Assembly (NCBI RefSeq): GCF_025426255.1
Contig: NZ_CP104861.1
Location: forward strand, 3,162,001-3,226,000
DNA from: Pseudomonas fragi
Lineage (GTDB): Bacteria > Pseudomonadota > Gammaproteobacteria > Pseudomonadales > Pseudomonadaceae
Direction of reading: 5' to 3'
Length of the DNA: 64,000 nucleotides
Part shown: in pieces, positions 19,086 through 30,265 of the stretch
How positions within the stretch are numbered: the stretch's first letter is position 1
Layout: each line of letters starts with the position of its first letter
The notes under the pieces: generated by a model
What the model was told of the DNA's origin: nothing
The model's input: the letters and a program-made list of their open reading frames with translations, nothing else
Databases searched by the model: none
Made by a program: the position numbers and the translations under genes

Positions 19086-20096
19086 ATGAACGGTAAAAAG
19101 ATCTATATCAGCGACGTAACCCTACGCGACGGCAGCCACGCGGTGCGCCATCAGTACTCGTTGCAGAACGTGCAGGACATCGCCCGCGCCCTGGACAAGG
19201 CCCGTGTCGACGCCATCGAAGTAGCCCACGGTGATGGACTGCAGGGTTCGAGCTTCAACTATGGGTTTGCCTCGCACACCGATCTGGAGTGGATCGAAGC
19301 GGCGGCGGATGTAATCAGCCACGCCAAAATCACCACCTTGCTGTTGCCCGGCATCGGCACGGTTCACGACCTCAAGGCCGCGTACAACGCCGGTGCCCGG
19401 GTGGTGCGCATCGCCACCCATTGCACCGAAGCCGATGTATCGAAGCAGCACATCGAATACGCCCGTGAACTGGGCATGGACACCGTGGGCTTTCTGATGA
19501 TGAGCCACATGATCCCGGCCGAGCAGTTGGCCGCACAGGCCAAGCTGATGGAGAGCTACGGCGCCACTTGCGTGTACATGGCCGACTCCGGCGGCGCCAT
19601 GAACATGCAGGATATCCGCGACCGCTTCCGCGCGTTCAAGGCGGTGCTCAAGCCTGAGACCGAAACCGGCATGCATGCCCACCACAACCTGTCGCTGGGC
19701 GTGGCCAACTCGATTACGGCGGTTGAAGAAGGCTGCGACCGGATCGATGCCAGCCTCGCGGGCATGGGTGCCGGGGCCGGCAATGCCCCGCTGGAAGTGT
19801 TTATCGCCGCCGCCGAGCGTCTGGGCTGGAACCACGGCACGGACCTTTACACGCTGATGGATGCAGCGGATGACATCGTCCGACCGCTGCAGGATCGCCC
19901 GGTACGGGTCGACCGCGAAACCCTGGCGCTGGGTTATGCCGGGGTGTATTCGAGCTTTTTGCGCCATGCCGAAATCGCTGCGGCCAAGTACGGGCTCAAG
20001 ACGCTGGACATCCTGGTGGAGCTTGGCAAACGGCGGATGGTGGGCGGCCAGGAAGACATGATCGTCGACGTGGCGCTGGACCTGCTTAAACGCTAA
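19086..20096 (+). CDS. mhpE: 4-hydroxy-2-oxovalerate aldolase
   Basis: The 336-residue TIM-barrel aldolase has the [15 protein letters not shown] opening with the catalytic Arg and metal-binding Asp, and the metal-binding HAHHNLSLG near residue 195-203. It cleaves 4-hydroxy-2-oxovalerate to pyruvate and acetaldehyde, and the acetaldehyde passes directly to MhpF. It has a good GAGGGGAAAACC ribosome site and is the last enzyme of the pathway; a REP doublet separates it from the transporter gene. Confidence 0.94.
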   Translation: MNGKKIYISDVTLRDGSHAVRHQYSLQNVQDIARALDKARVDAIEVAHGDGLQGSSFNYGFASHTDLEWIEAAADVISHAKITTLLLPGIGTVHDLKAAYNAGARVVRIATHCTEADVSKQHIEYARELGMDTVGFLMMSHMIPAEQLAAQAKLMESYGATCVYMADSGGAMNMQDIRDRFRAFKAVLKPETETGMHAHHNLSLGVANSITAVEEGCDRIDASLAGMGAGAGNAPLEVFIAAAERLGWNHGTDLYTLMDAADDIVRPLQDRPVRVDRETLALGYAGVYSSFLRHAEIAAAKYGLKTLDILVELGKRRMVGGQEDMIVDVALDLLKR

Positions 20097-20114
20097 AGCC
20101 CTCCTTGCCCCCTT

Positions 20115-20199
20115 GTGGGAGCGGGCTTGCTCGCGATGCTGGCAACGCGGTGTACCTGACGAACCGCATTGATCCAATCGCGAGCAAACCCGCTCCCAC
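20115..20199. repeat. REP doublet (REPIN) between mhpE and mhpT
   Basis: Two head-to-head REP palindromes: the left starts GTGGGAGCGGGCTTGCTCGC (20115-20136) and the right is its near-inverse ending GCTCCCAC (20178-20199), with about 40 bases between. The layout is the classic REPIN. It sits inside the operon, 56 bases before the mhpT start, and may tune downstream expression or RNA stability. Confidence 0.85.
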
Positions 20200-20254
20200 A
20201 GAAACAGGGGTTAACGCTGCTTCATCCATAACAACAATAAAACGGGTACAGCCC

Positions 20255-21448
20255 ATGACTTCACTCAATCTGCAAATGGCCCGCACTATCGGCCTGTGCT
20301 TCCTCGTGGCACTGATGGAGGGCCTTGATCTACAGGCCGCAGGGATCGCTGCTCAAGGCATGGCTGCCGCGTTCGAACTGGATAAATTACACATGAGCTG
20401 GGTCTTCAGCGCCGGGATTTTCGGCCTGTTGCCCGGTGCCTTCGCGGGTGGATGGCTGGCTGACCGCATTGGCCGCAAGCGCGTACTGATGGCTTCGGTG
20501 GTGCTGTTCGGGGTGTTTTCCCTGGCCACGGCGCTGGCCTGGGACTTCAACAGCCTATTGGTCGCCCGTTGCCTGACGGGCGTTGGACTGGGCGCGGCAC
20601 TACCCAACCTGATTGCCCTCACCAGCGAAGTGGCTGGCCCGCGTTTGCGCGGTACGGCGGTAAGCCTGATGTATTGCGGCGTGCCTTTGGGCGCTGCGCT
20701 GGCCGCCATGATCGGCATCGCCGACCTGGTCGGTGGCTGGCAAGTGGTGTTCTACGTCGGCGGTGTGGTGCCGCTGCTGATCGTGCCGCTGCTGGGGTTC
20801 TACCTTCCAGAGTCGCAGCAGTTTCGCAAGGTTCAGGGCGAGGCGCCTGTCGGTGTGGTTCAGGGCCTGTTTCGCGATGGCGCGGCACTGCCGACTGCGC
20901 TGATCTGGGTCAGCTATTTCTTCACCCTGATGGTGGTCTACATCCTGATCAACTGGCTGCCCAGCCTGGTGATCGGCCAGGGTTTCACCGGGCGTCAAGC
21001 CAGCTGGGTGATGCTCGCCCTGCAAATTGGCGCAGCGGCCGGCACTCTGTTTCTGGGTTGGGTCATGGACCGCCTGCCCGCCTGGGCCCTGTCGGCGCTT
21101 ATCTATATAGGCATCCTCGTGTCACTGACCGCCCTCGGGTTGGCCAGTCATTTGCCGGGTATGCTGGCAGCGGGCTTTATCGCCGGTTTCTTTGCCACCG
21201 GTGGCCAATGCGTGCTCTACGCCCTGGCGCCACATTTCTATCGTCCCTCCATACGCGCCACGGGCGTGGGCAGCGCGGTGGCAATCGGTCGCCTCGGTGC
21301 CATGAGCGGCCCATTGGTGGCCGGCAAAATGCTCGCGCTGGGCACCGGCACCGCCGGGGTGATGCTGGCGTCGGCGCCGGGCATCGTGATCGCGGCCGTG
21401 GCCATGTTTTACCTGTCGGTGCGGCGCAACGCAGCAGCGCCGGACTGA
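20255..21448 (+). CDS. mhpT: MFS transporter for (hydroxyphenyl)propionate
   Basis: The 397-residue major facilitator protein has about twelve membrane segments. The aromatic-acid:H+ symporter signature is present as FLVALMEGLDLQAAGIAAQG (the D in the first helix) and GWLADRIGRKRVL in loop 2-3. By family and gene order it imports 3-(3-hydroxyphenyl)propionate. The chosen ATG 20255 avoids a leader that would run through the REP doublet. Confidence 0.9.
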   Translation: MTSLNLQMARTIGLCFLVALMEGLDLQAAGIAAQGMAAAFELDKLHMSWVFSAGIFGLLPGAFAGGWLADRIGRKRVLMASVVLFGVFSLATALAWDFNSLLVARCLTGVGLGAALPNLIALTSEVAGPRLRGTAVSLMYCGVPLGAALAAMIGIADLVGGWQVVFYVGGVVPLLIVPLLGFYLPESQQFRKVQGEAPVGVVQGLFRDGAALPTALIWVSYFFTLMVVYILINWLPSLVIGQGFTGRQASWVMLALQIGAAAGTLFLGWVMDRLPAWALSALIYIGILVSLTALGLASHLPGMLAAGFIAGFFATGGQCVLYALAPHFYRPSIRATGVGSAVAIGRLGAMSGPLVAGKMLALGTGTAGVMLASAPGIVIAAVAMFYLSVRRNAAAPD

Positions 21449-21510
21449 CAACCTGCGCGTCGAAAGGCGCGCACAGCTCCACCCCCAATAACAATAAAAG
21501 TGAACCCGCC

Positions 21511-22782
21511 ATGCTCAAGACTGTTCTTCGGGCGCTCAGCGCCTGCACCTGCGTTTTATCCATGGGCCCCGCCCTGGCCAGCGGTTTTATCGATGACAGC
21601 CACGCTGATCTGGTGATGCGCAACTATTACTTTGATCGCAACTACGTCAATGCAACGCCCCAGGCTGCTGCCCGGGAATGGGCACAGGGGTTTATCCTCA
21701 ACTTGCGCTCGGGCTACACCGAAGGCCCGGTCGGGTTCGGCCTGGACGCCCAAGGCTTGCTCGGCGTGCGCCTGGACTCCTCACGCGCACGCACCGGCAC
21801 CGGCCTGCTGCCCTACAACGCTACCACCCGCGAACCTGCCGATGAGTACTCGGAGCTGGGGCTGACAGCCAAGGTCCGCGCCTCCAAAAGCGAGCTGCAA
21901 CTAGGCACCATCAGCACCTTTTTACCGATCGCCTTCGCCAGCCCTACCCGCTTGCTGCCGCAGACGTTTCGCGGCGCGTACCTGAAGTCTCAGGAAATTG
22001 AGCAGTTGACGCTGCATGTCGGCTGGCTGGACCGCATCAACCTGCGTGACTCTACCGACTACCAGAAAATGTCGGTCGGCTCGCCCAATGGCCGCTTTAA
22101 TGGCGCGGCCGAGTCCAACCGTTTCATGTTCATCGGCGGCGACTATGCCTGGTCACCGCACCTGACTCTCAAGTATTACCACGCTGAACTCGCGCAGTTG
22201 TACCGCAAGGATTTTTACGGCCTCGTCGATAATCGCCCGGTGGGCCCCGGCAGCCTGAAAAGCGATTTTCGTCTGTTTGTCACCGGCGAGGACGGCGCAG
22301 CCAAGGCCGGAACGGTGGACAACCGCAATGCGGCGCTGATGCTGACCTACAGCCTGGGCGCCCACAAATTCGGCGCCGGCTACATGCAACTGACCGGCAA
22401 GACCGGCATGCCGTATCTGTTTGGCACCGAACCGCTGGTGATCACCGAAGGCACCCTGAGTTCGGAGTTCCTCAACCCCAAGGAACGCAGCTGGCAGGTG
22501 CGCTACGACTACAATTTCGCTGCAATGGGGGCGCCGGGACTCAACGGCATGCTGCGCTACGTAAGTGGCGACAATATCGAGCTGGCCCGATTCGGCGGCT
22601 CGAACCTGAGCGAGAGCGAAAAGGATATCGAGGTCTCGTATGTGCTGCAGAGCGGACCGCTCAAGGACCTCTCGCTGCGGTTGCGCAACGCCTGGTACCG
22701 CAACGACTTCACAGCACAGGCCAGCCACCGGGATGATAACGAACTGCGGGTCAATATCGATTACACCTGGAAGCTCTGGTGA
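21511..22782 (+). CDS. OprD-family outer-membrane porin
   Basis: The 423-residue protein has a Sec signal peptide (MLKTVLRALSACTCVLSMGP, cleaved after ALA) and the OprD mature start SGFIDDSHADLVMRNYYFDR. It keeps family marks such as REWAQGFILNLRSGYT and the closing beta strand NIDYTWKLW. These 18-strand porins let small carboxylates or amino acids through the outer membrane. Its position 62 bases after mhpT suggests uptake of aromatic acids for the Mhp pathway (OpdK/OccK-like role inferred). The same frame is open far upstream inside mhpT, but that part is not coding for this protein. Confidence 0.9.
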   Translation: MLKTVLRALSACTCVLSMGPALASGFIDDSHADLVMRNYYFDRNYVNATPQAAAREWAQGFILNLRSGYTEGPVGFGLDAQGLLGVRLDSSRARTGTGLLPYNATTREPADEYSELGLTAKVRASKSELQLGTISTFLPIAFASPTRLLPQTFRGAYLKSQEIEQLTLHVGWLDRINLRDSTDYQKMSVGSPNGRFNGAAESNRFMFIGGDYAWSPHLTLKYYHAELAQLYRKDFYGLVDNRPVGPGSLKSDFRLFVTGEDGAAKAGTVDNRNAALMLTYSLGAHKFGAGYMQLTGKTGMPYLFGTEPLVITEGTLSSEFLNPKERSWQVRYDYNFAAMGAPGLNGMLRYVSGDNIELARFGGSNLSESEKDIEVSYVLQSGPLKDLSLRLRNAWYRNDFTAQASHRDDNELRVNIDYTWKLW

Positions 22783-22875
22783 CGATTTACGACAACAAAT
22801 GCGACATGGGCTGGCTGAGCAGGCAGGACATTCGATAAGCTCTGCGGCCTCCCATCAGCCACCAGCGGTAAGTCC

Positions 22876-24585
22876 ATGATTGAAGTGACCGAGGTTTCCA
22901 TAGCCCAATTGCGCGCGGCGCTTGAATCTGGCCAAACCACGGCGGTCGAGCTGGTGCAGGCCTATCTCGCACGGATCGATGCCTACGACACCCCGGACAC
23001 TCCCACCGCCCTGAATGCGGTGGTGGTGCGCAACCCGCAGGTGCTGATCGAGGCGCAGGCTTCCGATGCCCGCCGGGCGAAGGGCCAGACCCTGGGCCCA
23101 CTGGATGGGATTCCCTACACTGCCAAGGACAGTTACCTGGTCAAGGGCCTGACTGCAGCGTCGGGCAGCCCGGCCTTCAAGGACCTGATCGCTTATCGTG
23201 ACGCGTTCACCATCGAACGCCTGCGCGGCGCCGGCGCCATCTGCCTGGGCAAGACCAATATGCCGCCCATGGCTAACGGCGGCATGCAGCGCGGGGTTTA
23301 TGGCCGCGCCGAAAGCCCGTACAACGCCGACTATCTGACGGCCCCCTTCGCTTCCGGCTCCTCCAACGGTGCAGGCACGGCCACGGCGGCCAGCTTCTCG
23401 GCGTTCGGCCTGGCCGAAGAAACCTGGTCGAGCGGACGCGGGCCCGCTTCCAACAACGGTTTGTGTGCCTACACGCCTTCTCGCGGAGTGATCTCGGTGC
23501 GCGGTAACTGGCCGCTGACACCGACCATGGACGTGGTGGTGCCGTTTGCCAGAACCATGGCCGACCTGCTGGAAGTGCTCGATGTGGTGGTGGCTGAAGA
23601 CCCGGACACCCGTGGTGATCTGTGGCGCCTGCAACCCTGGGTGCCGATCCCGAGTGTTGCCTCGGTGCGCCCGGCTTCGTATGCAGAACTTGCCGTTAAA
23701 GGCGACGCACTGGCAGGCAAGCGCTTTGGCGTGCCGCGCATGTACATCAATGCCGACCCTGAAGCGGGCACGGCCGAAGCACCGGGCATCGGCGGTCCGA
23801 CCGGGCAACGCATCATCACCCGCGCCTCGGTGATCGACCTGTGGCAAGCCGCACGTCAAGCCATCGAAGCCCAAGGCGGCGAAGTGATCGAAGTCGACTT
23901 CCCGCTGGTCTCCAACTGCGAGGGTGATCGCCCAGGCGCGCCGACGGTGTATAACCGTGGGCTGGTGTCGAAAGCGTTTTTGCATGATGAGCTTTGGGAG
24001 CTGTCGGGCTGGGCGTTTGATGACTTCCTGCGCGCCAACGGCGACCCAAAACTGAATCGCTTGGCCGACGTTGATGGCTCGCTGATTTTTCCACACGACC
24101 CAGGCACCCTGCCCAATCGTGAAGATGAGTTGGCCGCGGGCATGGACGAATACGTACGCATGGCCCAGCGCACAATCACGCCGTGGGACCAGATCAGCAC
24201 CGTCCCGGACGGCCTGCGCGGCCTTGAGCAAACGCGACGCATCGACCTGGAAGACTGGATGGACCGCTTGGGTCTCGATGCCGTGCTGTTCCCGACCGTC
24301 GCCGATGTTGGCCCAGCGGATGCAGATGTGAATCCTGCCTCTGCGGATATCGCCTGGAGCAACGGTGTATGGGTGGCCAACGGCAACCTCGCCATCCGCC
24401 ATTTGGGCGTACCAACCGTTACGGTACCAATGGGCGTGATGGCCGATATCGGCATGCCGGTGGGGCTGACCTTTGCCGGCCGTGCCTATGACGACTCGGC
24501 CTTGCTGCGCTTCGCTTCGGCGTTCGAGGCCACGGGATCCAAGCGATTGGTTCCGCCGCGTACGCCACCGCTGTCAGGTTGCTGA
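22876..24585 (+). CDS. amidase-signature family hydrolase
   Basis: The 569-residue protein has the amidase-signature architecture: the catalytic Lys in IPYTAKDSYLVKG (about 80), the glycine/serine stretch FASGSSNGAGTAT (about 160) with the cis-Ser, and the nucleophile region EETWSSGRGPASNNG (about 180). The last differs from the usual GSIR form, so this is a divergent branch. It hydrolyses an unknown amide in the cytoplasm; no signal peptide is seen. It follows the OprD gene by about 90 bases on the same strand and may be read through from the mhp operon. The ribosome site is weak. Confidence 0.85.
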   Translation: MIEVTEVSIAQLRAALESGQTTAVELVQAYLARIDAYDTPDTPTALNAVVVRNPQVLIEAQASDARRAKGQTLGPLDGIPYTAKDSYLVKGLTAASGSPAFKDLIAYRDAFTIERLRGAGAICLGKTNMPPMANGGMQRGVYGRAESPYNADYLTAPFASGSSNGAGTATAASFSAFGLAEETWSSGRGPASNNGLCAYTPSRGVISVRGNWPLTPTMDVVVPFARTMADLLEVLDVVVAEDPDTRGDLWRLQPWVPIPSVASVRPASYAELAVKGDALAGKRFGVPRMYINADPEAGTAEAPGIGGPTGQRIITRASVIDLWQAARQAIEAQGGEVIEVDFPLVSNCEGDRPGAPTVYNRGLVSKAFLHDELWELSGWAFDDFLRANGDPKLNRLADVDGSLIFPHDPGTLPNREDELAAGMDEYVRMAQRTITPWDQISTVPDGLRGLEQTRRIDLEDWMDRLGLDAVLFPTVADVGPADADVNPASADIAWSNGVWVANGNLAIRHLGVPTVTVPMGVMADIGMPVGLTFAGRAYDDSALLRFASAFEATGSKRLVPPRTPPLSGC

Positions 24586-24697
24586 GCGGAATACAGGGCC
24601 AGGGTGGGGGTTGTTTTCCCCACTGATTATCGAGATTTTCCGCACAGGTGAGCCCTTTGATCCGGCCAAGCTGTTTAGCGAGAAACACTTCGCTAAT

Positions 24698-24819
24698 GCT
24701 TGACCCGGAACAGAGTATCTACAGAGATACTTCAAGCGTGGGAGCGAGCCTGCTCGCGAAGATCATTCGCGAGCAGGCTCGCTCCCACTGGGGCTTGACC
24801 TGGAACAGAGTATCTACAG
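24698..24819. repeat. 27-bp direct repeats bracketing a REP hairpin
   Basis: The stretch beginning GCTTGACCCGGAACAGAGTA at 24698-24724 recurs at 24793-24819 with one mismatch (26 of 27 bases). The two copies flank the REP hairpin at 24738-24788, leaving 13 and 4 bases between. This is how a duplicated target or a recombination product around a REP doublet would look. Confidence 0.85.
24738..24788. repeat. REP doublet forming a perfect 23-bp hairpin
   Basis: A REP arm at 24738-24760 (GTGGGAGCGAGCCTGCTCGC plus three bases) is repeated exactly inverted at 24766-24788 around a 5-base loop (GATCA). It lies between the converging amidase and RidA genes, where such a hairpin can act as a bidirectional transcription or mRNA-decay barrier. 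Confidence 0.9.
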
Positions 24820-24842
24820 GAAATTTACCGTCCTTCCCGTTT

Positions 24843-25223
24843 TCAGCCCTTGGCCGCCATCGCCGTTACTTCCACGCGCATGCCCTCAACCGCCAACGCC
24901 GCCACACCCACGGCAGCACGAACCGGCCACGGCTTGGCGAAGAAGCGTTTGTACACCTCGTTGAATGCCGCACGATCCGCCATGTCAGTCAGATAAATAG
25001 TCAGGTGGAGCACCCGATCCATCGAGCTGCCAGCTTTCTCCAGCGCCAACTTGAGTGCCTGCAGGGTGCACTCGCTCTGCTCGACAATTCCGCCCAGTTC
25101 CAGACTACCGTCCGTGCGGGTCGGGATCTGCGTCGAAACCAGCAAACCGCCGAAACCGGCAACATCAGACGAGATGGATTCAGCATCAGGATCAGGGATG
25201 TAGGTAATGTCCTGTTGAGTCAT
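24843..25223 (-). CDS. RidA-family enamine/imine deaminase
   Basis: The 126-residue YjgF/YER057c/UK114 protein has the conserved Arg in WPVRAAVGVAAL (about 104) and Glu in VEVTAMAAKG (about 119), both needed for imine hydrolysis in RidA. It works in the cytoplasm as a trimer, releasing ammonia from reactive enamines made by PLP enzymes or oxidases. It is transcribed away from the AraC gene and lies between the amidase and the polyamine cluster. Its specific partner enzyme is not evident. Confidence 0.92.
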   Translation of the reverse strand: MTQQDITYIPDPDAESISSDVAGFGGLLVSTQIPTRTDGSLELGGIVEQSECTLQALKLALEKAGSSMDRVLHLTIYLTDMADRAAFNEVYKRFFAKPWPVRAAVGVAALAVEGMRVEVTAMAAKG

Positions 25224-25352
25224 AAGGATCTCTTGCTAGAAGTAAAAAACATATTCTCCAACCTCCGCCCGTGCCTTGCGCGGTTTTTTTCACGCTGCTA
25301 GGGTGCGCTGAAACAATAAGTATAAATTTCGCCCTGAGCGAGGAAGCAAACC

Positions 25353-26237
25353 ATGCAGATTCAATCCCACAACACTGCGGACGTGGATCAGCAACTGGTG
25401 ATTGCCGGCTGGCAGGAACACTACCAACAAATGTCGGCTGGTTACTTCCAGGGCAAGGTGGTGCACCTGCAACTCAACGGCATCGAAGTGTACGAAGAGC
25501 AGATGAACACCCGTATCGAGCAGCATTTTCAAGCGCCCGCGGCGTCCCTGGTGTTCAGTTTTGACACGCAAAACGGCTCGTTGTACCTGCTCAACGAAGA
25601 AACCCAAAACACCTGGATCACACCGGAGAACTACAAGGAAGTGGCAGTGGTGATCGGGCCGCAGTATCTCAAGCAACTCGATTGCCTGAATCTGAACACA
25701 CTCGATGGCCTGTTCCTCACTCCATTGGTGTCCCAGCACAGCCGGATTTTTGGCCGCTGGCTAAGCAACACCCTGCAGCAATTGGCCGCGGATGATTCGC
25801 CACCCCCCGATGAAGGCCTGGCACAGCAACTGGTCGACGATTGCCTGTATATCCTCGACTGTCCGCGCCAGACACTCGACTACGCCCACCAAAAACACCT
25901 GGCCCATGACCGCCGCCTGATCCGGCGTGTGTTCGATCTGGTCATGACCGCCCCGCAAGAGCACTTCAACGTACTGCAACTGGCCAATGCTGCAGGGGTT
26001 TCGGTGCGTCAGTTGCAACACAGCTTCACCTCTTTCACCGGCGTCTCGCCCAGCCAGTGGCAACGCTTGCGGCGACTGAATTTTGCCCGCCGCGACTTGC
26101 TGCGCATGTCCCCCGCCGAAACCACCGTGGCCGAAATCGCCATGCGTTGGTCGTTCTGGCACCTGGGCCGCTTCTCGCAGACCTATAACAGCCTGTTCGG
26201 CGAACTACCCAGTTGCACCCTCCTACGCACCCGCTAG
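25353..26237 (+). CDS. AraC-family transcriptional regulator
   Basis: The 294-residue protein has an N-terminal cupin-like sensor region and a C-terminal double helix-turn-helix: FNVLQLANAAGVSVRQLQHS and AEIAMRWSFWHLGRFSQTYN, the second with the AraC-family signature. It resembles regulators that sit beside amine utilisation genes. It is divergent from RidA and directly upstream of the PuuA-like gene, so control of the polyamine genes is plausible but not shown. Confidence 0.88.
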   Translation: MQIQSHNTADVDQQLVIAGWQEHYQQMSAGYFQGKVVHLQLNGIEVYEEQMNTRIEQHFQAPAASLVFSFDTQNGSLYLLNEETQNTWITPENYKEVAVVIGPQYLKQLDCLNLNTLDGLFLTPLVSQHSRIFGRWLSNTLQQLAADDSPPPDEGLAQQLVDDCLYILDCPRQTLDYAHQKHLAHDRRLIRRVFDLVMTAPQEHFNVLQLANAAGVSVRQLQHSFTSFTGVSPSQWQRLRRLNFARRDLLRMSPAETTVAEIAMRWSFWHLGRFSQTYNSLFGELPSCTLLRTR

Positions 26238-26367
26238 CGCACCAAAACAGGGCGCACATTAAAACGCAAATCGGATAGAAGCCCGCCGCCTCACGATTGC
26301 ACTATCACCTCGCAACACGGAACTGAGCAGCCAGGGGGCGCTCAGGCATTTCCCTGCAAGAGGCGTT

Positions 26368-28858
<2,491 letters not shown>

Positions 28859-28863
28859 TCCTG

Positions 28864-28889
28864 TGCCGGGCAGCAATGGCTGCCCGGCA
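28864..28889 (+). other. intercistronic stem-loop after the polyamine-binding protein gene
   Basis: TGCCGGGCAGC and GCTGCCCGGCA form a perfect 11-bp stem with a 4-base loop, five bases past the stop. No T-run follows, so it is more likely an mRNA-protecting or attenuating hairpin than a full terminator. Hairpins after binding-protein genes commonly raise the level of that protein over downstream products. Confidence 0.75.
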
Positions 28890-28907
28890 ACTCAGTAGGC
28901 AGTTTTT

Positions 28908-30206
28908 ATGACGTCCACGATGTCTTTACCGCACACCTATTACCGCGCCACACGCAACCTGCAGCTCAGTTGCCCGCCCCTTGCAGGTAAGGTGCAGGCA
29001 GACGTGTGCATCATTGGCGCGGGCTTTACCGGTTTGAACACGGCCATTGAACTGGCTGAACGCGGTCATTCGGTGATTGTGCTCGAGGCGCAGCAAGTCG
29101 CCTGGGGTGCCACCGGCCGTAACGGCGGGCAACTGATTCGCGGGGTTGGCCACGACCTCGACGCCCACGAAAAAACCATCGGCCGCGAAGGCGTCAAGGT
29201 GCTGGAGCGGCTGGGCCTGGACGCGGTGGATCTGGTGCGCCAGCGCGTCGAAAAGCATGGCATTGACTGTGACCTACGCTGGGGCTTTTGCGAGTTGGCC
29301 AACACCCCGCGCCATGTCGAAAACCTTATCGCCGAGCAGGCGTCACTGCAAAAACTGGGGTATCGGCACAAGGTCGAGCTGGTTGAGCGTGCGGACATGC
29401 ATCGCGTAGTCGCCTCGGACCGCTATCTGGGCGGGCTGATCGATACCGGGTCGGGGCATTTGCACCCGCTCAACCTGGCCTTGGGCGAGGCCAGGGTGGC
29501 TCAGCAACTGGGAGTCAATATTTACGAAAACAGCGCGGCGATGCGCATCGATTATGGCAGCCAGGTTCGGGTGCACACGGCCAACGGCGTGGTTCACGCC
29601 AAGACCCTGGTACTCGCCGGCAATGCCCATCTTGGTGATCTGGAACCGGCGCTCAGCGGCAAGGTGCTGGCCGCCGGCAGCTACGTGATTGCCACCGAAC
29701 CCTTGAGCGAAGCGCTGGCGCACACCCTGATTCCGGAGAACCGGGCGCTGTGCGATCAGCGTGTCGGCCTGGATTACTATCGCCTGTCGGCCGACCGGCG
29801 CTTGCTGTTTGGCGGCGCGTGCCACTACTCCGGGCGCACGCCCAAGGACATCGCCGGTTATATGCGCCCGAAAATGCTTGAAGTATTCCCCCAGCTTGCG
29901 GGTAAGCGCATCGACTTTCAGTGGAGCGGCATGATCGGCATCGGCGCCAACCGGCTGCCACAAATTGGTCGTTTGCAGACCCACCCCAATGTGTTCTATG
30001 CCCAGGCCTATGCCGGGCATGGCATCAATACCACGCACATGGCGGCGCGACTGGTTGCACAAGCGATAAGCCTTGAGCAGAGCCAGGGCTTTGAGCTGTT
30101 CGCCCGCGTGCCGCACATGACATTCCCGGGCGGCAAACATCTGCGCTCGCCTTTATTGGCCCTGGGCATGCTCTGGTATCGACTCAAGGAAATCGCAGGT
30201 CATTGA
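28908..30206 (+). CDS. puuB: gamma-glutamylpolyamine oxidase (PuuB-like FAD oxidoreductase)
   Basis: The 432-residue DAO-family flavoprotein opens with a hydrophilic arm, then the FAD-binding VCIIGAGFTGLNTAIELAER (about 30-50) and the conserved GATGRNGGQLIRG. A C-terminal RLPQIGRL...AGHGINTTH block completes the FAD site. It oxidises gamma-glutamylputrescine to the aldehyde and ammonia, consuming O2 or passing electrons on, directly after the PuuA step. It is cytoplasmic or membrane-peripheral; no signal peptide is present. Confidence 0.9.
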   Translation: MTSTMSLPHTYYRATRNLQLSCPPLAGKVQADVCIIGAGFTGLNTAIELAERGHSVIVLEAQQVAWGATGRNGGQLIRGVGHDLDAHEKTIGREGVKVLERLGLDAVDLVRQRVEKHGIDCDLRWGFCELANTPRHVENLIAEQASLQKLGYRHKVELVERADMHRVVASDRYLGGLIDTGSGHLHPLNLALGEARVAQQLGVNIYENSAAMRIDYGSQVRVHTANGVVHAKTLVLAGNAHLGDLEPALSGKVLAAGSYVIATEPLSEALAHTLIPENRALCDQRVGLDYYRLSADRRLLFGGACHYSGRTPKDIAGYMRPKMLEVFPQLAGKRIDFQWSGMIGIGANRLPQIGRLQTHPNVFYAQAYAGHGINTTHMAARLVAQAISLEQSQGFELFARVPHMTFPGGKHLRSPLLALGMLWYRLKEIAGH

Positions 30207-30265
30207 TAGGCGCATAAGCCCTGCTCTCACCATTCAAAAATACCAACAATAAAAAGGACGTTCCT

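Noticed and set aside
20569..21510. Very long open frame running from inside mhpT into the OprD gene, as if a fusion protein
   Set aside because: The upstream part is the alternative frame of mhpT. The OprD protein has its own ATG and signal peptide at 21511.
22855..24402. Long minus-strand open frame of about 515 codons opposite the amidase gene
   Set aside because: High-GC antisense shadow with no family features; the plus strand carries the full amidase signature.
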